Shown piece by piece: positions 1-13,040 of a stretch of DNA of 64,000 nt. The position numbers and the translations under genes are program-made. How positions within the stretch are numbered: the stretch's first letter is position 1; each line of letters begins with the position of its first letter. Origin of the DNA: Gymnogyps californianus. Taxonomy: Eukaryota; Chordata; Aves; Accipitriformes; Cathartidae. The stretch is from the NCBI RefSeq assembly GCF_018139145.2, contig NC_059471.1:209207494-209271493 (forward strand), read 5' to 3'. A model generated the notes under the pieces. It made no database searches. It was not told the origin of the DNA and was given only the letters and a program-made list of their open reading frames with translations.

Positions 1-2386
1 TTTCTGATGAAGAACAGAGGTTATTTTTCCCTCCTGTATTTAACCATGTAAATTACTCTTACTTCTCAGCCTTCTTTTATCTTCCTGATAGTTACATTGT
101 GTTACTAATTATAACATTGCATTTTAATGATGCAGTTGCTGGGTAATTGTTTCACACAGTTGCCCTCTTCAACCTAAGATAAACCATGGTTGCTTGTGAG
201 GACAAATACTTCTGGCACACCAGGGGCCAGGAGTAGCTAAGCTATCATTCAGCTCAGGAGAAGGGAAGAAGCAGTCCATCCATGTTCTTCTTGGTGTGAG
301 GCATTTGTGGTCAAGAGGCTCCTCTGGCCTTCATGGCCCTATTCACTGCTTCACTCCAGTGCCACCTACTTCAGAGAGCAGTTGGACCAAACCTCTCCAT
401 GCAGTCATTGCTTGGCCAGTTCATTCCCTGTTCCTCACCCGTTTTGGGGGGAGGAAATTATTTTGCCTTGGGTCATCATTTTACCATAAAATTTATGCTT
501 TTTTGGCAAAGATGTCATTGTGAACCAGTGGTGAATCTGGTGTACACTTTCTGAAATATCAGGGGAACCTCTGCAGAAAGGATTGAAGTAAATGCAATAT
601 TATAATCAGTAACATAATATGACTGTGAGGCAGCTATGAGGAGGCAGAGAAGAAAGGGTGTTCATGTTCAGGATGCGGGAATGTTAATTTTAGCTTCACC
701 CTGAGTTTTGTATAAGTTACTGAAGTAGAAATTAGTCACTGGCTTTGAATGTTGAATTTGTGCCATTTTCTATAGTGCTAGTATGCTCATGGCTTTAATT
801 GAAGCCTGATTCAAAACAAAATATCATACTCAGTCTATTGTTTATTAGGGGGAAAAATACATGGAGTGAAAATTATAGTGATAGGAAGTGGGCTCAAGAA
901 AGCAAAGATGTTTTAAAGACATGAAATCTAAGCCAAGGGAAATAAGATAATCATATTTGTGCCGGGCTGAGTGGAAAAAAAAAGGAATGTGAAAAGCTAG
1001 ACGCTGTTGACTTTGTGCAGTTGCATACCGGGTATACCATGTAATACTGGCTTGTCATCATTCTCTTTCTTTATTGTATATTAAAGTAAATAGTAAAGCT
1101 ATTCCCTTGAGAGTAGCTCTGCCACAAATTCAAGCCGCTCCAGGCACTAATTTATACACTGGCATTTTACACACACATTTTTTTCCTTTCTGTTTGTACA
1201 GGTTACAAGTTGGAGCAAGATGTGGACGTCCTTCCTGTTTTTCCTGTTAAAAAGTGCGTCTCCCCGGGGTAGCTCATCACCTGTGATCATTAGGGGCTTC
1301 GAAGATCAGGAAATGAGGCACACTTAGGACTAAATTTTTGTTGCTGTCTATTTTGAATAGCTTAATTTTTAAATGTATTGTAAATATAATAAGGGTAGAT
1401 GGTAGGCAAGGCCCTAGACTAGCAATATGGACAAAGTCCTGGAGAAACTAATGTATCTAGTTATGTGTCACTTCCCAAAGACTTCTGAGATAAGAGAATC
1501 TGCAATTTTCTGAAACTATTGTTGCTCTATTGGATTTGAAGTTGTAATAAATTGCCAGAAAGTTACACGTTAAGGATAAAGTGGCTACACCTGGGCAGAT
1601 TCGTTATGGAAAGAACAATCTATTTGTTTCACTCTTAATTTCTTCTTACAAAACATCTTTTTGCCTTTTTTGTAAAGGAGAAGGAAGAACAATGAACAAT
1701 TATTTCAATTTGATGAGTTAAATCAATTAGATAAATTCAATCAATTGGATTAGTTCAATTAGATTAACACAGTCCAGGTGCTCTATACTTACATATTCCA
1801 TGAAATGAAGTATTACTAATTCAGAAATACCTAATTTATTGAAATCCCTCTGTTCTGGCCAGGAGTTTAATTGTATTCACTGTCAGACAGATCTCTTCAG
1901 CTGAAACATCATCTTAAGGCCTAGACCTGTGGCTGCTTGTATATCTGCAGCTCACATGCAGGTATAGTTGGGTGATAGACCTTCCTTGGCAGCAAAACTG
2001 ATGTAAGAAATTACTTATTCTCGCTCTCACTTTGCTCTCAGCTGTCCTGGTGTGACCGTCAGCGTGGCCAGTCTGTAAACTGGGCGATTAAAGTACCTCC
2101 AGAGTCACCTAGCTCTGAGAAGGAGAAACACTTTGCAGAATCAAGGTCTTACAGAGGTATAGAGCGGCTCTTGTGATACCTGAATCTTGGTTTACACACA
2201 CTTTGTTCCTCAAGACACCTAGGTCAACTATATTAAAAATGAAACCAGAATGACTCTAGCCTGGAAACAAAATGCATAAACCAAAGCCCTGTCATAGGTG
2301 CTGCAAGGAGAAAAAAAAAAAAGCAGAAAACTGGCAATTATTTACAGTGAATGCACGTCTCATTGAACTTGTATTGTGGCACCTAC
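1..2386 (-). other. SEMA3A: SEMA3A intron downstream of the 94 bp exon (partial)
   Basis: This is the 5' part, in gene order, of the intron following the 94 bp exon; its acceptor lies outside the window. It is AT-rich and carries an imperfect CAATT-rich repeat near 1.7 kb. An open frame at 296-554 in three overlapping registers resembles no family I know and is most likely chance. Nothing else is recognisable. Confidence 0.85.
1703..1767. repeat. Imperfect CAATT/GATTA-rich tandem repeat
   Basis: The units ATTTCAATTTGATGAGTTAA, ATCAATTAGATAAATTCA, ATCAATTGGATTAGTTCA and ATTAGATTAA are related, with a period of about 18 bases. The tract also contains the palindrome TCAATTGA-like core CAATTG. 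Confidence 0.65.
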
Positions 2387-2480
2387 CTACTAAAAGAGAA
2401 GCTGTCAGCAGTTTAGGATCATAAGGGCTTTTCCCTCGGCCATTTTCAAAATGTGAATCTTCCATTCTAAAAATGTTGTC
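2387..2480 (-). CDS. SEMA3A: SEMA3A coding exon, 94 bp (about residues 152-183)
   Basis: This exon encodes DNIFRMEDSHFENGRGKS followed by PYDPKLLTASLLV plus the first base of the next codon, expected to be Asp (G|AY). It continues the sema-domain beta-propeller from the 120 bp exon (…SHPE|DNIF). The acceptor is CTTTTCCACCCCACAG. The donor sits in a tandem GTAGGTAGGT; I chose the middle GT because it gives 94 bp, matches the family exon length and leaves phase 1, as the SEMA3 structure requires. The peptide agrees with chicken throughout as I remember it. The following exon (expected to begin with the DGELYSG motif) is below position 1 and not in the window. Confidence 0.96.
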
Positions 2481-3795
2481 CTGTGGGGTGGAAAAGAAGA
2501 AAGGAAAAGCAACATTATTTGATGAAAGAACACTAAACATAAGTCAAACTAAACAGAGTGCAGTACATATGATTCATACTGGGTTTTGTGGCTTCAGGGA
2601 AGTCAAATTACACTAGGTGAGGATCTGGCAAAAGTGCCCACCTTCTAATCAGTATTGTGCTGAAGGCTAGTCAAAAGCACAAATACACATGCACAGCTTG
2701 TGTCTCATCTATTCTACTTCACCTATAATTTACATGGTTTCATTGAATTCTTTTTGCTTTCACTGAGAATACGTCTGACTAATAGTAACTGAAGAAGCTG
2801 GAATTTGAAACTTCTTTCTGGAAAAAGATAAAACCTATTTTTCACTGACTATACTTTTCTGAAATATCCTGCAAGTGTAGATTAGTACCTAATACAATGC
2901 TAAATGCTGCTTTTCCTAACCCGAGTATTTACTGTTTCATGCATCCTCAAATTCAACTTTAACTGCATCACGAGAGGGTTTTTTTAATTTTTCAGTACTA
3001 TGCAATGAAACTTTTAAAATATACAGGCTGAGGGCAAAGCATGTGGGGATATAAACCAAGATTAAAAAGGGCCTCAGTCAACACTAAGTCAAATCGAGGT
3101 CAGTAAATCCAAAGCAATGGGCTTTTCAGTACATTTAATTACTTTAATTTTAACTGGGGGACCAAATCTGCCAGTCAATTTGAATAGTGTGTTTATCTTA
3201 CGTTTTAGACTGAGGGTAAAACCAGAAGAATAGATGCTTTTTGCACAGTAGACTTCTACATTCACAGAAGACTTGTGGAGGCCACACCGAAAACTGAAAT
3301 TTCCATTTCCCACCTGCACTGTGGTTAATTTGCATTGACACCCAATTAAGTCAAGGAGCCCCAAGGCTGGGACAGCTCCTACCCCCCAAGAGTTTCTCTG
3401 GTTACTTAGGCCTTTGCACTCAGTTCTCAGTTGCTTATAGCTAAAAATTCTCTATGAAGTAGATGCTGAAGGACTTCCTTTAACCAATATTTGCAGGACC
3501 AAGTAGCCTAGGCTGTAATAGCGACTATAGCTTGATACAGCCTCTTTTTTTCTTATTGACTGATCAGAGATCACTCATCTGTTTTAGGAAAATAAACAAA
3601 AATAACTTCAAAATATATGTCTAAAATATATGTATTGATAGTAGAAAGCAACTAAGAAGATGTTACAATATTTTTCCCTATTTATTTCATAACAAATCAG
3701 CACTTTACCTTGATTCTCAAGTCCCCACAGTGCTTATTGCTTCCACAGACTAAGAAATCCCCCTTTTCTTATTCTCATCATCCCTTTCCAAAGAC

Positions 3796-4150
3796 AGAAT
3801 CATAGAGCTGCTGGCTGGAAGGGCTCTCTAGATTTTGTTAAGTCCAGGAGGACTTGAAAGAAGACTGTTGCCAACTGACTATTGTCAGTTTTGGTTTTGT
3901 CTTACCAGGTTGTGAAAATCTTCAGGAATGGAAACTACATAACCTTTCTGGGCAACTTCCATTGCCCTCTTAGTGAAGCATTTTTTTTCTAAACTGAATC
4001 TTCCAAGGAACAACTTGTGACTTTTGGTCCTTATTATATCATCTGCAATGATGGCAAAGACTGTGGGTCTTTCCTTTGCTTAACTGCCCTTCAAGAAGTT
4101 ATAGGCTGTTCCTAAGCTGCCCATTCAGCTTCACTTCTCCAGACTAAGTC
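3796..4150 (-). mobile_element. Degraded CR1 retrotransposon, 3' end
   Basis: The low-coordinate end reads AGAATCATAGAG, the complement of the ATTCTATG octamer that ends CR1 elements. It is followed by GGAAGGG, AAGTCCAGGAGGAC, TCTGGGCAACTTCCATTGCC, TCTTAGTGAAGCATTTTTT, TGGTCCTTAT and TTCACTTCTCCAGACTAA. These correspond in order to the usual CR1 3' region read in reverse complement. The element therefore runs on the minus strand, the same strand as SEMA3A, and is 5' truncated, which is normal for CR1. The divergence is high, so the insertion is old. Confidence 0.87.
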
Positions 4151-7100
4151 TCAGGCTAGAACTTCATGAAAGCTTAACTAGCATGTAAACTCCAGAGTCT
4201 TACATTGTCTTGTGCTCCCAAGTAAAAGTCTCAAAATTGTGCACAATACTTTCACTCTCAAGGGCAACGCTCCAGCGCTCAGTGCTGTGGAGGATGCAAA
4301 AAAATATCAACAACTCAAATTTTATTCAGCAATTGCTTTGGTAATGTTTATTTAATGTGAAGATCATTCAGACAAATAGCTAATGTCTTTCTCACGAGCA
4401 GTGAATTCAAGCATTTGGAAGCAGCACTCCCCCTGGCACCCTGCCTTCCCCATCTTGCTTATCCATACTGAATCCAGGCATGGGCCAGGCCAGTGACCAA
4501 ACATAGTTCCAAATGGTATTATTTTAAACCTATTGAGTCCATGTTTCTGTAAGTGAGTCACAGGCTATAGTTTTTATTACAGGCTTGTTTAATTACATCA
4601 TGCAAGCACATATTTGTGTGTGTGTATTACATGTTTTCAAAGGAACATCAGAAGGACTTCACGTTTCACTCCAATTACTGGAGAAAAGGGTGAAGGGAAA
4701 ATGGACTGTTAGCAGGATAGGCTATCTGGATGGGCTTACTGCACTGTAAGATAAAAAGTTTGGACACAACTTCGTGAAGTTTGATCCCAGAATTCAAGCT
4801 CAATCTCCTAAGGCATGTTCTTATAGATGTAGCCTCCTTGATTATGTTTATACTGTCATCCTGTATCTGTAATATCTTGCACAGTATTAAATTTCTTTCT
4901 TTCCCTTTGTCTTTCTTTCTGTTTCTTAATAGTCCAGACACATTGCTTGCTTCTATCCAATTTTCTGACTTTGCTCCTTCTAACCAGAAATGAATAAATA
5001 ATGAAAAAGAAAACTGTTTTTGAAATTCTGCTGTAGGGCCCATATCTAGATCTTGCACAATAAAGAAAAGCAGTAAATTGAGGAGAATGCTAGACCGCAA
5101 CTACAATAATAGAAAATGGCACTAATGCTACAAGCCATTATTGAAAAATGTTATTATCAATCTACATTTTCTTGGGATTTCTTCTTAGTAGATGTTAATT
5201 GCTCAACCTGCACACCAATGGATATTTGATAAGGCTATAAAGTCAGTGGCATGACAGTTAAAGCAGAATATATTCCCAAGATAATCCCATGTGTCATTAT
5301 AAGACAAATAGGAAACAGATGTGGAAAGTGATTTGGTGTAGGAAGGATCTGATTTTTGACTGTATTCTTCTGGTTTATGTCACTGTAACTCTACTGATAT
5401 TGGTGTGTAGCAGGCAACAAAGAGTGGAGAACTGGGTCAGCGTAAGTCAGAGATGATCTACCCTTCTTTTTGTGTTTGTGGAATAAAACATTTGAAATAA
5501 GAGGCATGACAGGGAAATCCCACAGTGTTTTTGTATTTCAGTTAAAATGCAATGTAGAGACATGTACTATAAGTTTCCAAATGTATGGATGAGTAATAAT
5601 GACAATAAATACATCACTCTTAAGTGCCAAATAAATATGTCATGGTTAGTCTGAGGCCCCAAGGAGTTTTGATAAACATGCTATAGGAAGTCTAACCTGT
5701 CACAAATAGGGCAACTTGCCCAAATACCTTTTTGGGTGCTGAAGTCAAACTACCTCTATCTACAAACCAACAATAAATACAGGCAACAAAGGAATAAACT
5801 CTTTTCTATGTAATTCCCCGCCCCCATTTTAAAAGCCTAGGAAGCAATATGACTAACGATAGGTACTTGATCATACTAGTCACTGCTCTGTGGCATTTGC
5901 ATCCAAATTCTGCCCTGAGATGCCATAACAGCAAGAGATGAGATGAGAAGTCAATGTCAATATTTGAGGGTAAAATTTCATCTCTTCATTTTTTATAAAG
6001 GGTGTGCTTGATCATTTTCCAGAGAGTTAGCCTCCACGTCAGACTGGAAACTCAGGCTATGCTCCTGGTGTTATAAGTCCTGTCCACATAAATTACACCT
6101 GAAAACCTGTGTGCAGGCAGCAGACAGAGTGAGAGCAGCTCTTGGGTAATGGCTCAGCACCAAAATCAGTCTGTCTGGAGACAGCAAAGACCAAGGCTCT
6201 GCTCGGAGACTTAGGGGGATTTTGGACTGTGTGAGTGTGGCCTTCTTTTGCACAGTGCAGACGAGAGCTTTTAGCTAGAAAGAAAGCACATTATTTGTTC
6301 TCAGAAAAAATTCTGATCAGTTTATAATTTTGCTGCCTCTTGGGTTTTGCAGTTAATTGAATGCAAAGAATGACACTGCAGGGAGTGAGCAAATACCTTA
6401 GCCATAAACAGCAAGAAAAACTGTGTATTCACCAAACTGTTTCAAAGTTTTGTGTGGGGTGTTGTATAATCGAAGACAGGAATTCATGACAAAGCAAGTT
6501 TGCCAGGCAGGAGGAAATTCTCCAGAGATGCAAAAAGAAAAAAAAAAATATTCAAAGAAAGGCCTTTGTAACTTAACAACGAGTTCAATTTATTGTCCAA
6601 AACCCTTCTTTAGTTGCACTGGCAGCCCAAAAGGACATTACAATGTACTTCAAACCTTTTTAAAGATCCTCATAGCTAAAAACCTTACTGTAGCGTGTTT
6701 TATTCAGTTGGTGCTGGGTTTTTAAACTCTAGGTTTCTATCTCATTGATGCTTCTCTATAATCCATAATGAAACTACTGAAAATGAGATTGTTTAGGTCT
6801 TGAAATTCCACAAACTCATCATGACAACAACTGACTGCTGGCTCACGGTACAGCATGAATTATTTCACCTAGTAAATGCCTTGTGTGGTGGGAGATTATG
6901 CTTCTGGCTCCTTAAAACACATGTTTTCCTGTAGCACATAGCATGATAGATGGCAAGATTCAGCCAGAAAGAACTACAGTTCAGTCCTGGAAATGAACGT
7001 AAAAGTTATTGTGATTCCCATTCTTTAGCCCAATGATCTGCCATTTCAAGGCTCCAGAGATTGCTTTCAAATGGCTGAAATACAGCTGAAATAATGCCCC

Positions 7101-7204
7101 ATATCATGATACCAAATGGTGACAAGACATTGCTCTTTGACAAGACTTATTTCATATCTTGCTATTGAATAGCTTCAGCCAGCCAGTGTACCAAGACAAT
7201 ATAA

Positions 7205-7275
7205 TGTTATATATACATATAAATGTATATATACCAGCTGTATACATATATATACATATATATGTATATATACAC
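7205..7275. repeat. TA/CATATA dinucleotide-like tract, self-complementary
   Basis: An alternation of TATA, CATATA and TGTATA units, interrupted by CCAGCTG near the middle. The two arms are largely complementary, so the tract can fold into a long AT hairpin. Confidence 0.85.
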
Positions 7276-9430
7276 AGTATGATAACTTTTTAAACCATTT
7301 TTTGTATCTCTGTCAGCAGCTAGACCAGCCAGAACTGTCTCAACAAAACAAGGACTAGAAAGACGACAGCATACACTAGTTGTTTTTGGTTAAAAAAAAA
7401 AAAAAAATCTTCTTTCCCAGTTTAGTACTATTTCTGGCTTGTGAGAAAGCGTGTGGTTAGTGGGGAAGTGCTAACCTACCAGAATGGACAGCACTGACTG
7501 CTGAGTTTCAGGGTGATTTTTTTCCTGAAACTTTTCTGGCAATTCACCCAGAAACCATCCCAGAATTGCAGAGCCTAACGCAGCGAAACCACTGCTGGTC
7601 AATAATGAATCAATGCAGTGCAAGCAAATGATCTGAACAGGCTGTGTTGATGGAGCATGTACAGCTATGAAGAAGGTATCACTGGTTTAAATTATAAGGC
7701 ATGGAAGACGTAGTGGGGTCTGACAGCAGTGATGCTCCCCAGCTGCTCTAGTGCAATTGAAGGAACTCATGTCTTTACTCTTGTAACCCCCAAACCATAA
7801 ATAGAAAGAAGCACATCTCCAGGGTATCTTCCAGGGGCTAGGTGATCTCCACAACAAGCTGCCGAACAATAACATGGGATGGCCCAGAAACACTCAAGAT
7901 GCTAAGAGCCTTAGGAACTATCACATCCTTTGTTAATAAAAAAGGTAGAGTTGGCCACAGCTGTGAGCATTATTGATGTTAACATTTCCCTTGCTGTTTT
8001 CACAGACTCTGTTGTGCTACCATGAAGCATTTTATAAGACAAATAAAGGGGGGAGAAAAAAAACAAAAAACAAAACACCCCAGAACTCCAGAAAAAATAA
8101 CCCCAAAGGATTGCCAGAGTGGAGTGCCTGGAATATGACAATGTACCAGGAAAGAGCATCCATTTGGAGGACTTTAAAGCCAATGGCAATGTCTCTTAAC
8201 TGAGTCAGAAGTTGCTGGCATTGAAACATTGTGTTCTCTGGATTATTCAGTGCTGGTAAAAACAAAAGGAAAAGCCCCACTTCCCACTCAGAGAAAAACT
8301 TTTAGACTTGTTAAGGTTTGGATTTATCCCTTCTACACAGAGGCATTAATTGGGGTGGCTAAATTTGCTGCCCGAATCACAGTCAGCGGAAAGCAACAGG
8401 TTCCTCTGAATGACGAGTCAGACCAGCTCAGAACTGCAGTTCCCAAGGGCAAGGTTTCTCTTCATTGACCTTAGAGGAAGCTTCATATGAATTTAGGACT
8501 GAGCTAAGAGTCTTTCTAAAATGAACACTGCTGAGGCAGCTGATTGGAGACACCTGACTTGGAAAACAGATGCTGATGGTTTTGCTGTTTGTTTTTTTTC
8601 TTTTTTTTTCTCCCCTGCAATATAATAATTTCAGTGAATTTTTGATTTTCCTCTTGCCCAATGCAGCTTGCTGTGCACACATTTTATGACTATATCAAGG
8701 ATATTTCACAGAGTCTTTTAAGTACATTTCACTCTATGAGAAATGATTTATTTATGAATTGTGTTACTTTTCAAGAATAATTTTAAGTGGAACAACTGTG
8801 CAGGATATGGGTATGTTGTTATTGTTATTATATTTCCTATTTCACACTTAATCTATTGAGTCATGAAAACTGTTAAATATGAGGACTTTGGTTTCAGGTT
8901 TGGGAATCATGCTGTTATGGAACTTTTAATAAGAAACTTTTATTAAAGTCATCCCCATGGAATGCTTTATTTTTAAAAAAGTACAAGTGCAAATAAATAT
9001 AATGTGAGAAATTATGCAAAAAATACAAATATTAAAACAAATGTAAATGTTGAGGCAAGTGGTAACCATTGGGGAAATAGGTGAAAAGTGATTGAAGCAA
9101 TAATGTAACTGTTTTAAATCATTAATTATTAAAAAAAGAAAAAAGAAAGAAAAAATAAAAGAAATGCACACAATGAGCTTCTGACTTCTAGTGTTCAGGC
9201 TCCATATGCTGTAGGGTTTTTACCTGCACACATTTGGGGGATACTGGGCTCTGCAACACCTTTATTATGTTTTGTTTTTCCAACTTGAGGCTTAGCAGCA
9301 TTGAGTTATCGGAAACCAGTTTTAAAACCCTGTGGGAAATCACTCTAAGTGACAGATCTTTAGTAAAATGGTGTTCCCAAAGAAAGGTGTCCAGCTTCTG
9401 TAGGACCTGGAACTGAAACTCTCTTGGGCT

Positions 9431-9453
9431 GCTGTGCTGTGCTGTGCTGTGCT
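9431..9453. repeat. (GCTGT)n microsatellite
   Basis: Four perfect GCTGT units followed by GCT. Confidence 0.9.
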
Positions 9454-10070
9454 AAAGGGGATGGGGAAGGAACTTTGTTGAAGAGCATTTACCTGCAAAA
9501 CTGATTGTGAGCTCCTAAGAAGACCTGCCCAGCTCTCTATGCCTGCTCTCAGGCAGCTTGCCCAGCTTCCTGATCACTGCAAGACCTCTCAAACAGTCTC
9601 TACATTAATCTGTCCTCTTTTTCAGAGTCAAGAAAGACTCTTTCCACTGAGCCACTCTACTTGTAGAAATTCACTGACATTTTGGTACCTGGAAATCTTA
9701 TTTTTGATATTGAGATAAAAGAGCTGTTGAGATGACATCCAGCTCCATGCTTCATTCTGTAGATTAATGAAAACAGAACAGAGCTCTTGATTTCTGTTTC
9801 GCCTTTTGTCCCTATATGTCCCTTCTACTGGAAAGTTTTCCTAGCTTACGACGTTGAGAAGATGCCTTAAGATGCAGTAGACAACTCTGGTAAGCACAAG
9901 TTTGGAAAACTTGTCTCCCTAGACTAAGCTGAATTTGGACAACTCACCCTCTCAATAGCTCTCTTTGAGTCAAATATCAAAAGTCTCACATTTCTCTACT
10001 TTCTTCTGAAATTAAATCAATTAATATTTATTAAGTTACCATACACCTTTGCAAAAAGGGAAATGTTTCA

Positions 10071-10109
10071 TATCTATCTACCTACCTACCTATCTATCTA
10101 TCTATCTAC
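10071..10109. repeat. (TATC)n / (TACC)n microsatellite
   Basis: A run of TATC units with an internal block of TACC variants, about ten tetranucleotide units in all. It is a plausible length-polymorphic marker. Confidence 0.92.
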
Positions 10110-10687
10110 ATAATTATAATTCAATGAATTTAATGAAAGGGAAAACATAGCCAAATGGGCTGTTCAGGAACAGCTGGTTCAATCTATTCATTATTCCTAG
10201 TTTATGATCTGTAAGTGCTTCTGTTTCTGATTGGAAGACAAACCAAGTGTCAATGTCAAATCGTGAAGACTTGTTCACACCTGAACATACTAGTTTGCAT
10301 ACTAATATTGGTATTTATATGAAGAATAGCCTCTTTCAAATAACTGTGCAACATATGTAAATAAAAGGAGGGCAGGCACAGTCAAACTGAGCAGCTGTTC
10401 AAAAAAGTGTATGTTTGTGAACTAGCTTTTGCAATATTTCACAAGCTAAAGACACTAGGCTTATCTGACTTTCATGCAACAGTTTTTTGAGGTTTTTTTT
10501 TTTCCTAATGATGTCATTTACCTATTTGCACCAATTTTAAAGCACTGCCTAAATTTATATTTTGGATAAAATATTGTTGTAATTCCAACAGAAATAAATG
10601 AGCAGACATGAAAAATATCAAGGAATTTCATTATAGTGTCATCATACTATTTATCCCTTTAGAAAAACTTGCAAATATAGTGATGAG

Positions 10688-10728
10688 AAAAAAAAAACCA
10701 AACAAACCCAAACCAAACCAAACACACA
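10688..10728. repeat. A-run plus (AAACC)n-like repeat
   Basis: An A-run grading into AAACC, AAACA and AAACCC units. The same unit recurs near 46.66 kb and, in complement, near 46.0 kb. Such arrays can mark the poly-A end of a retroposed sequence, but I see no element next to it. Confidence 0.8.
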
Positions 10729-12989
10729 GTTAACATGAATGACATGTTAACCTTGGCTGATTAGTAAAGACACCAAAAATGTCATCCCAATGGCATACCA
10801 GACACTAGATACCATCAAGGATATTGAACAATTCCCAGAGGACACTGAGAATTAGAATGCCTTTGTATTGCAACTTTCTGGGTTGTCAAGTGTAATACAT
10901 CACCTAAAATCACTGTCTGGCTCATATAGGATGACCTCTGGAAATATAACCACCATACAATGACGGTCTGTTCTAGTCAAGTTATTAAGTGGTCTGCATA
11001 TGTAAGTAATAAGATATACAAACCTAAAACCAGTACACGTAACTGAACTACATAACCTAAAAGTCTCAATTCTTTAAGTGTTCTTATTCTTACCCCCAAC
11101 ATATTTTCCATTAAAAACATTTGGAACATATTCTAATTGCTTTAGCAGATTCTACTATTATGTTAAATAAATTATTGGGCCATACTCTATTACATGATTG
11201 TACTAGTTTTCTATGGTTATTTTTAGCATTCAAGACCACTGCTTTCCCCCTTTGTCTTCTGGATTTCCTGTATGTTATTAGACTGTGGTGAGGTCAGGCA
11301 TCAGAGGAAATAACAGCAGTGCTAACTCCTAGACCCAATGTTTTATGAATTACTGAGCATCAGTGATGTAATGGCAATAAATCTAACCCAGTCTCAGTCT
11401 TGTGTCCTGTTGTAAATAAATGAAGTTAGCAAAGGTGTTATTTTATTCAAGAGCCTTCCTGATGAGAACGAAAATGCTTCCCCCGGGGGATTGTTTGTAA
11501 AATTGCTTCTATAATTAGGATGCTATTTAACAAGAGAAAGGTTCTCCAGTTTTCCTGGGGAACTTTCATGTCTGAGTCAAGGGTATCTTATTTACAACAC
11601 AAAAACGACTGCAAATTGGGGAAGCAACGTATAGAAAGGACTTAGTCAAGTGGAGTTAACATATAAGCATATGGCCAAGATTTTCTAATTTCCCAACTGA
11701 TTTTGCATGCTCCCGAGTTGGGCACCCAATTTAAGACTTGCTCAAGGGCTCTGACTTTCACCGAATACCTTCTTGGGCAATTTAAAATTCTGATACTTGA
11801 AACTGTTAGTCACTTCTGAAAATTAAGGCATATATCTTCCTTGCTTTTTAGCCTATCTGCTTTTTAATTCCTAGCATGGAAAAACTTCTACTATGAGCAC
11901 ATCCTAACTAAAGTATTCCAAAATCTGACTCTAAATGAGTGACAGAATAAGGAGCAAGCCTAGAAAAATATTATGAACTCTTTTTCCCTATAATAAGACC
12001 TCCTGAGCATGCTTTCAGAGAATTTGTGCAAGTAACAAGGAAGGGACAGAGAATTACACCCACAGCAACTACTGTAACAACTCTTAAGCTTTGTTTTTTT
12101 CTCTAAGATACTGCAATCTGTCTGCAACATTTCACTCAGAGAAGCCTGCAAAATGTCAGGTCTAGCCCAGTGTTTGATACATATTCAGATTTTCAAAAAA
12201 CATAAACAAGGTCTGGAATACAGAAGCTGAAATTCTGACCCTTTGGGCATTTTTTCTTTTCCTGAGGCAAAGCTTAGATTTGGAATCTCTGCAATAAGCA
12301 CTTCTCTTTCGTCTTTGTTCCCTCCACTGGCTTTCAGTGTGACACCACCCAGCGCTTCTGCAGCCTCATTTTATTTTTCTTCATTAACAAAAAATAATAT
12401 CCTCAACATGTTAATAACTGGTATTGCATTAGAGAACAATAAATTTGAAAAGCTAACTTCTATTGTGCACATAGAGACATAACTAACAGTAGACATAATT
12501 ATAACCTCTCTCTGTGACAAGTTGCAATTATTCCTCATGGCACTGTGTTTAAGAGCAATGCATTTCTCATACACGTTGGGGTTTTTTTATTTAAAAAGTC
12601 AAGAATGTTTGATATTCTTTTCCCAGTGCAACAAAAACTTTGCTGACACAGAAACAGATGGATTTAAGTATTTTTGATTCAGGGTGACTGAAGAAAATAC
12701 ATTAAAATTGACTCCTTTATTCACTATCTTGCCTGCTTTTCTAGCACCCAGGAGTCCCCAGAAGGGGAGAGAGTCAGCAATGCTGGCAAGAATATTTAAT
12801 ACACTCAGCTCGTACGTCTATATATGTACAGTCATAAATAGGAAGGCACAGTGTCAGTGGGGCTAATCAGTATCCAACCAGATAACTCAATTACTAATAT
12901 TCATATTTTCAAAGAAGAAATGCTGCCTTTCATTTAACAGAACTTTGGCTCAAAATCCTGGCTGTTTCACCCAGTAAGATCTCAGTATA

Positions 12990-13040
12990 TTGTAGTGTAG
13001 TGTAGCATAGTATGGTATAGTATTGTACAGTATAATATAG
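12990..13040. repeat. (TAGTG/TAGTA)n degenerate pentanucleotide repeat
   Basis: About ten TAGTG, TAGCA, TAGTA, TGGTA and TTGTA units in register, progressively diverging from left to right. Confidence 0.85.

Noticed and set aside
4675..5100. 141-codon minus-strand open frame, the longest in the window
   Set aside because: Low-complexity AT-rich text, no recognised domain, an overlapping open frame on the other strand and no splice or promoter context; length is within chance for 64 kb.
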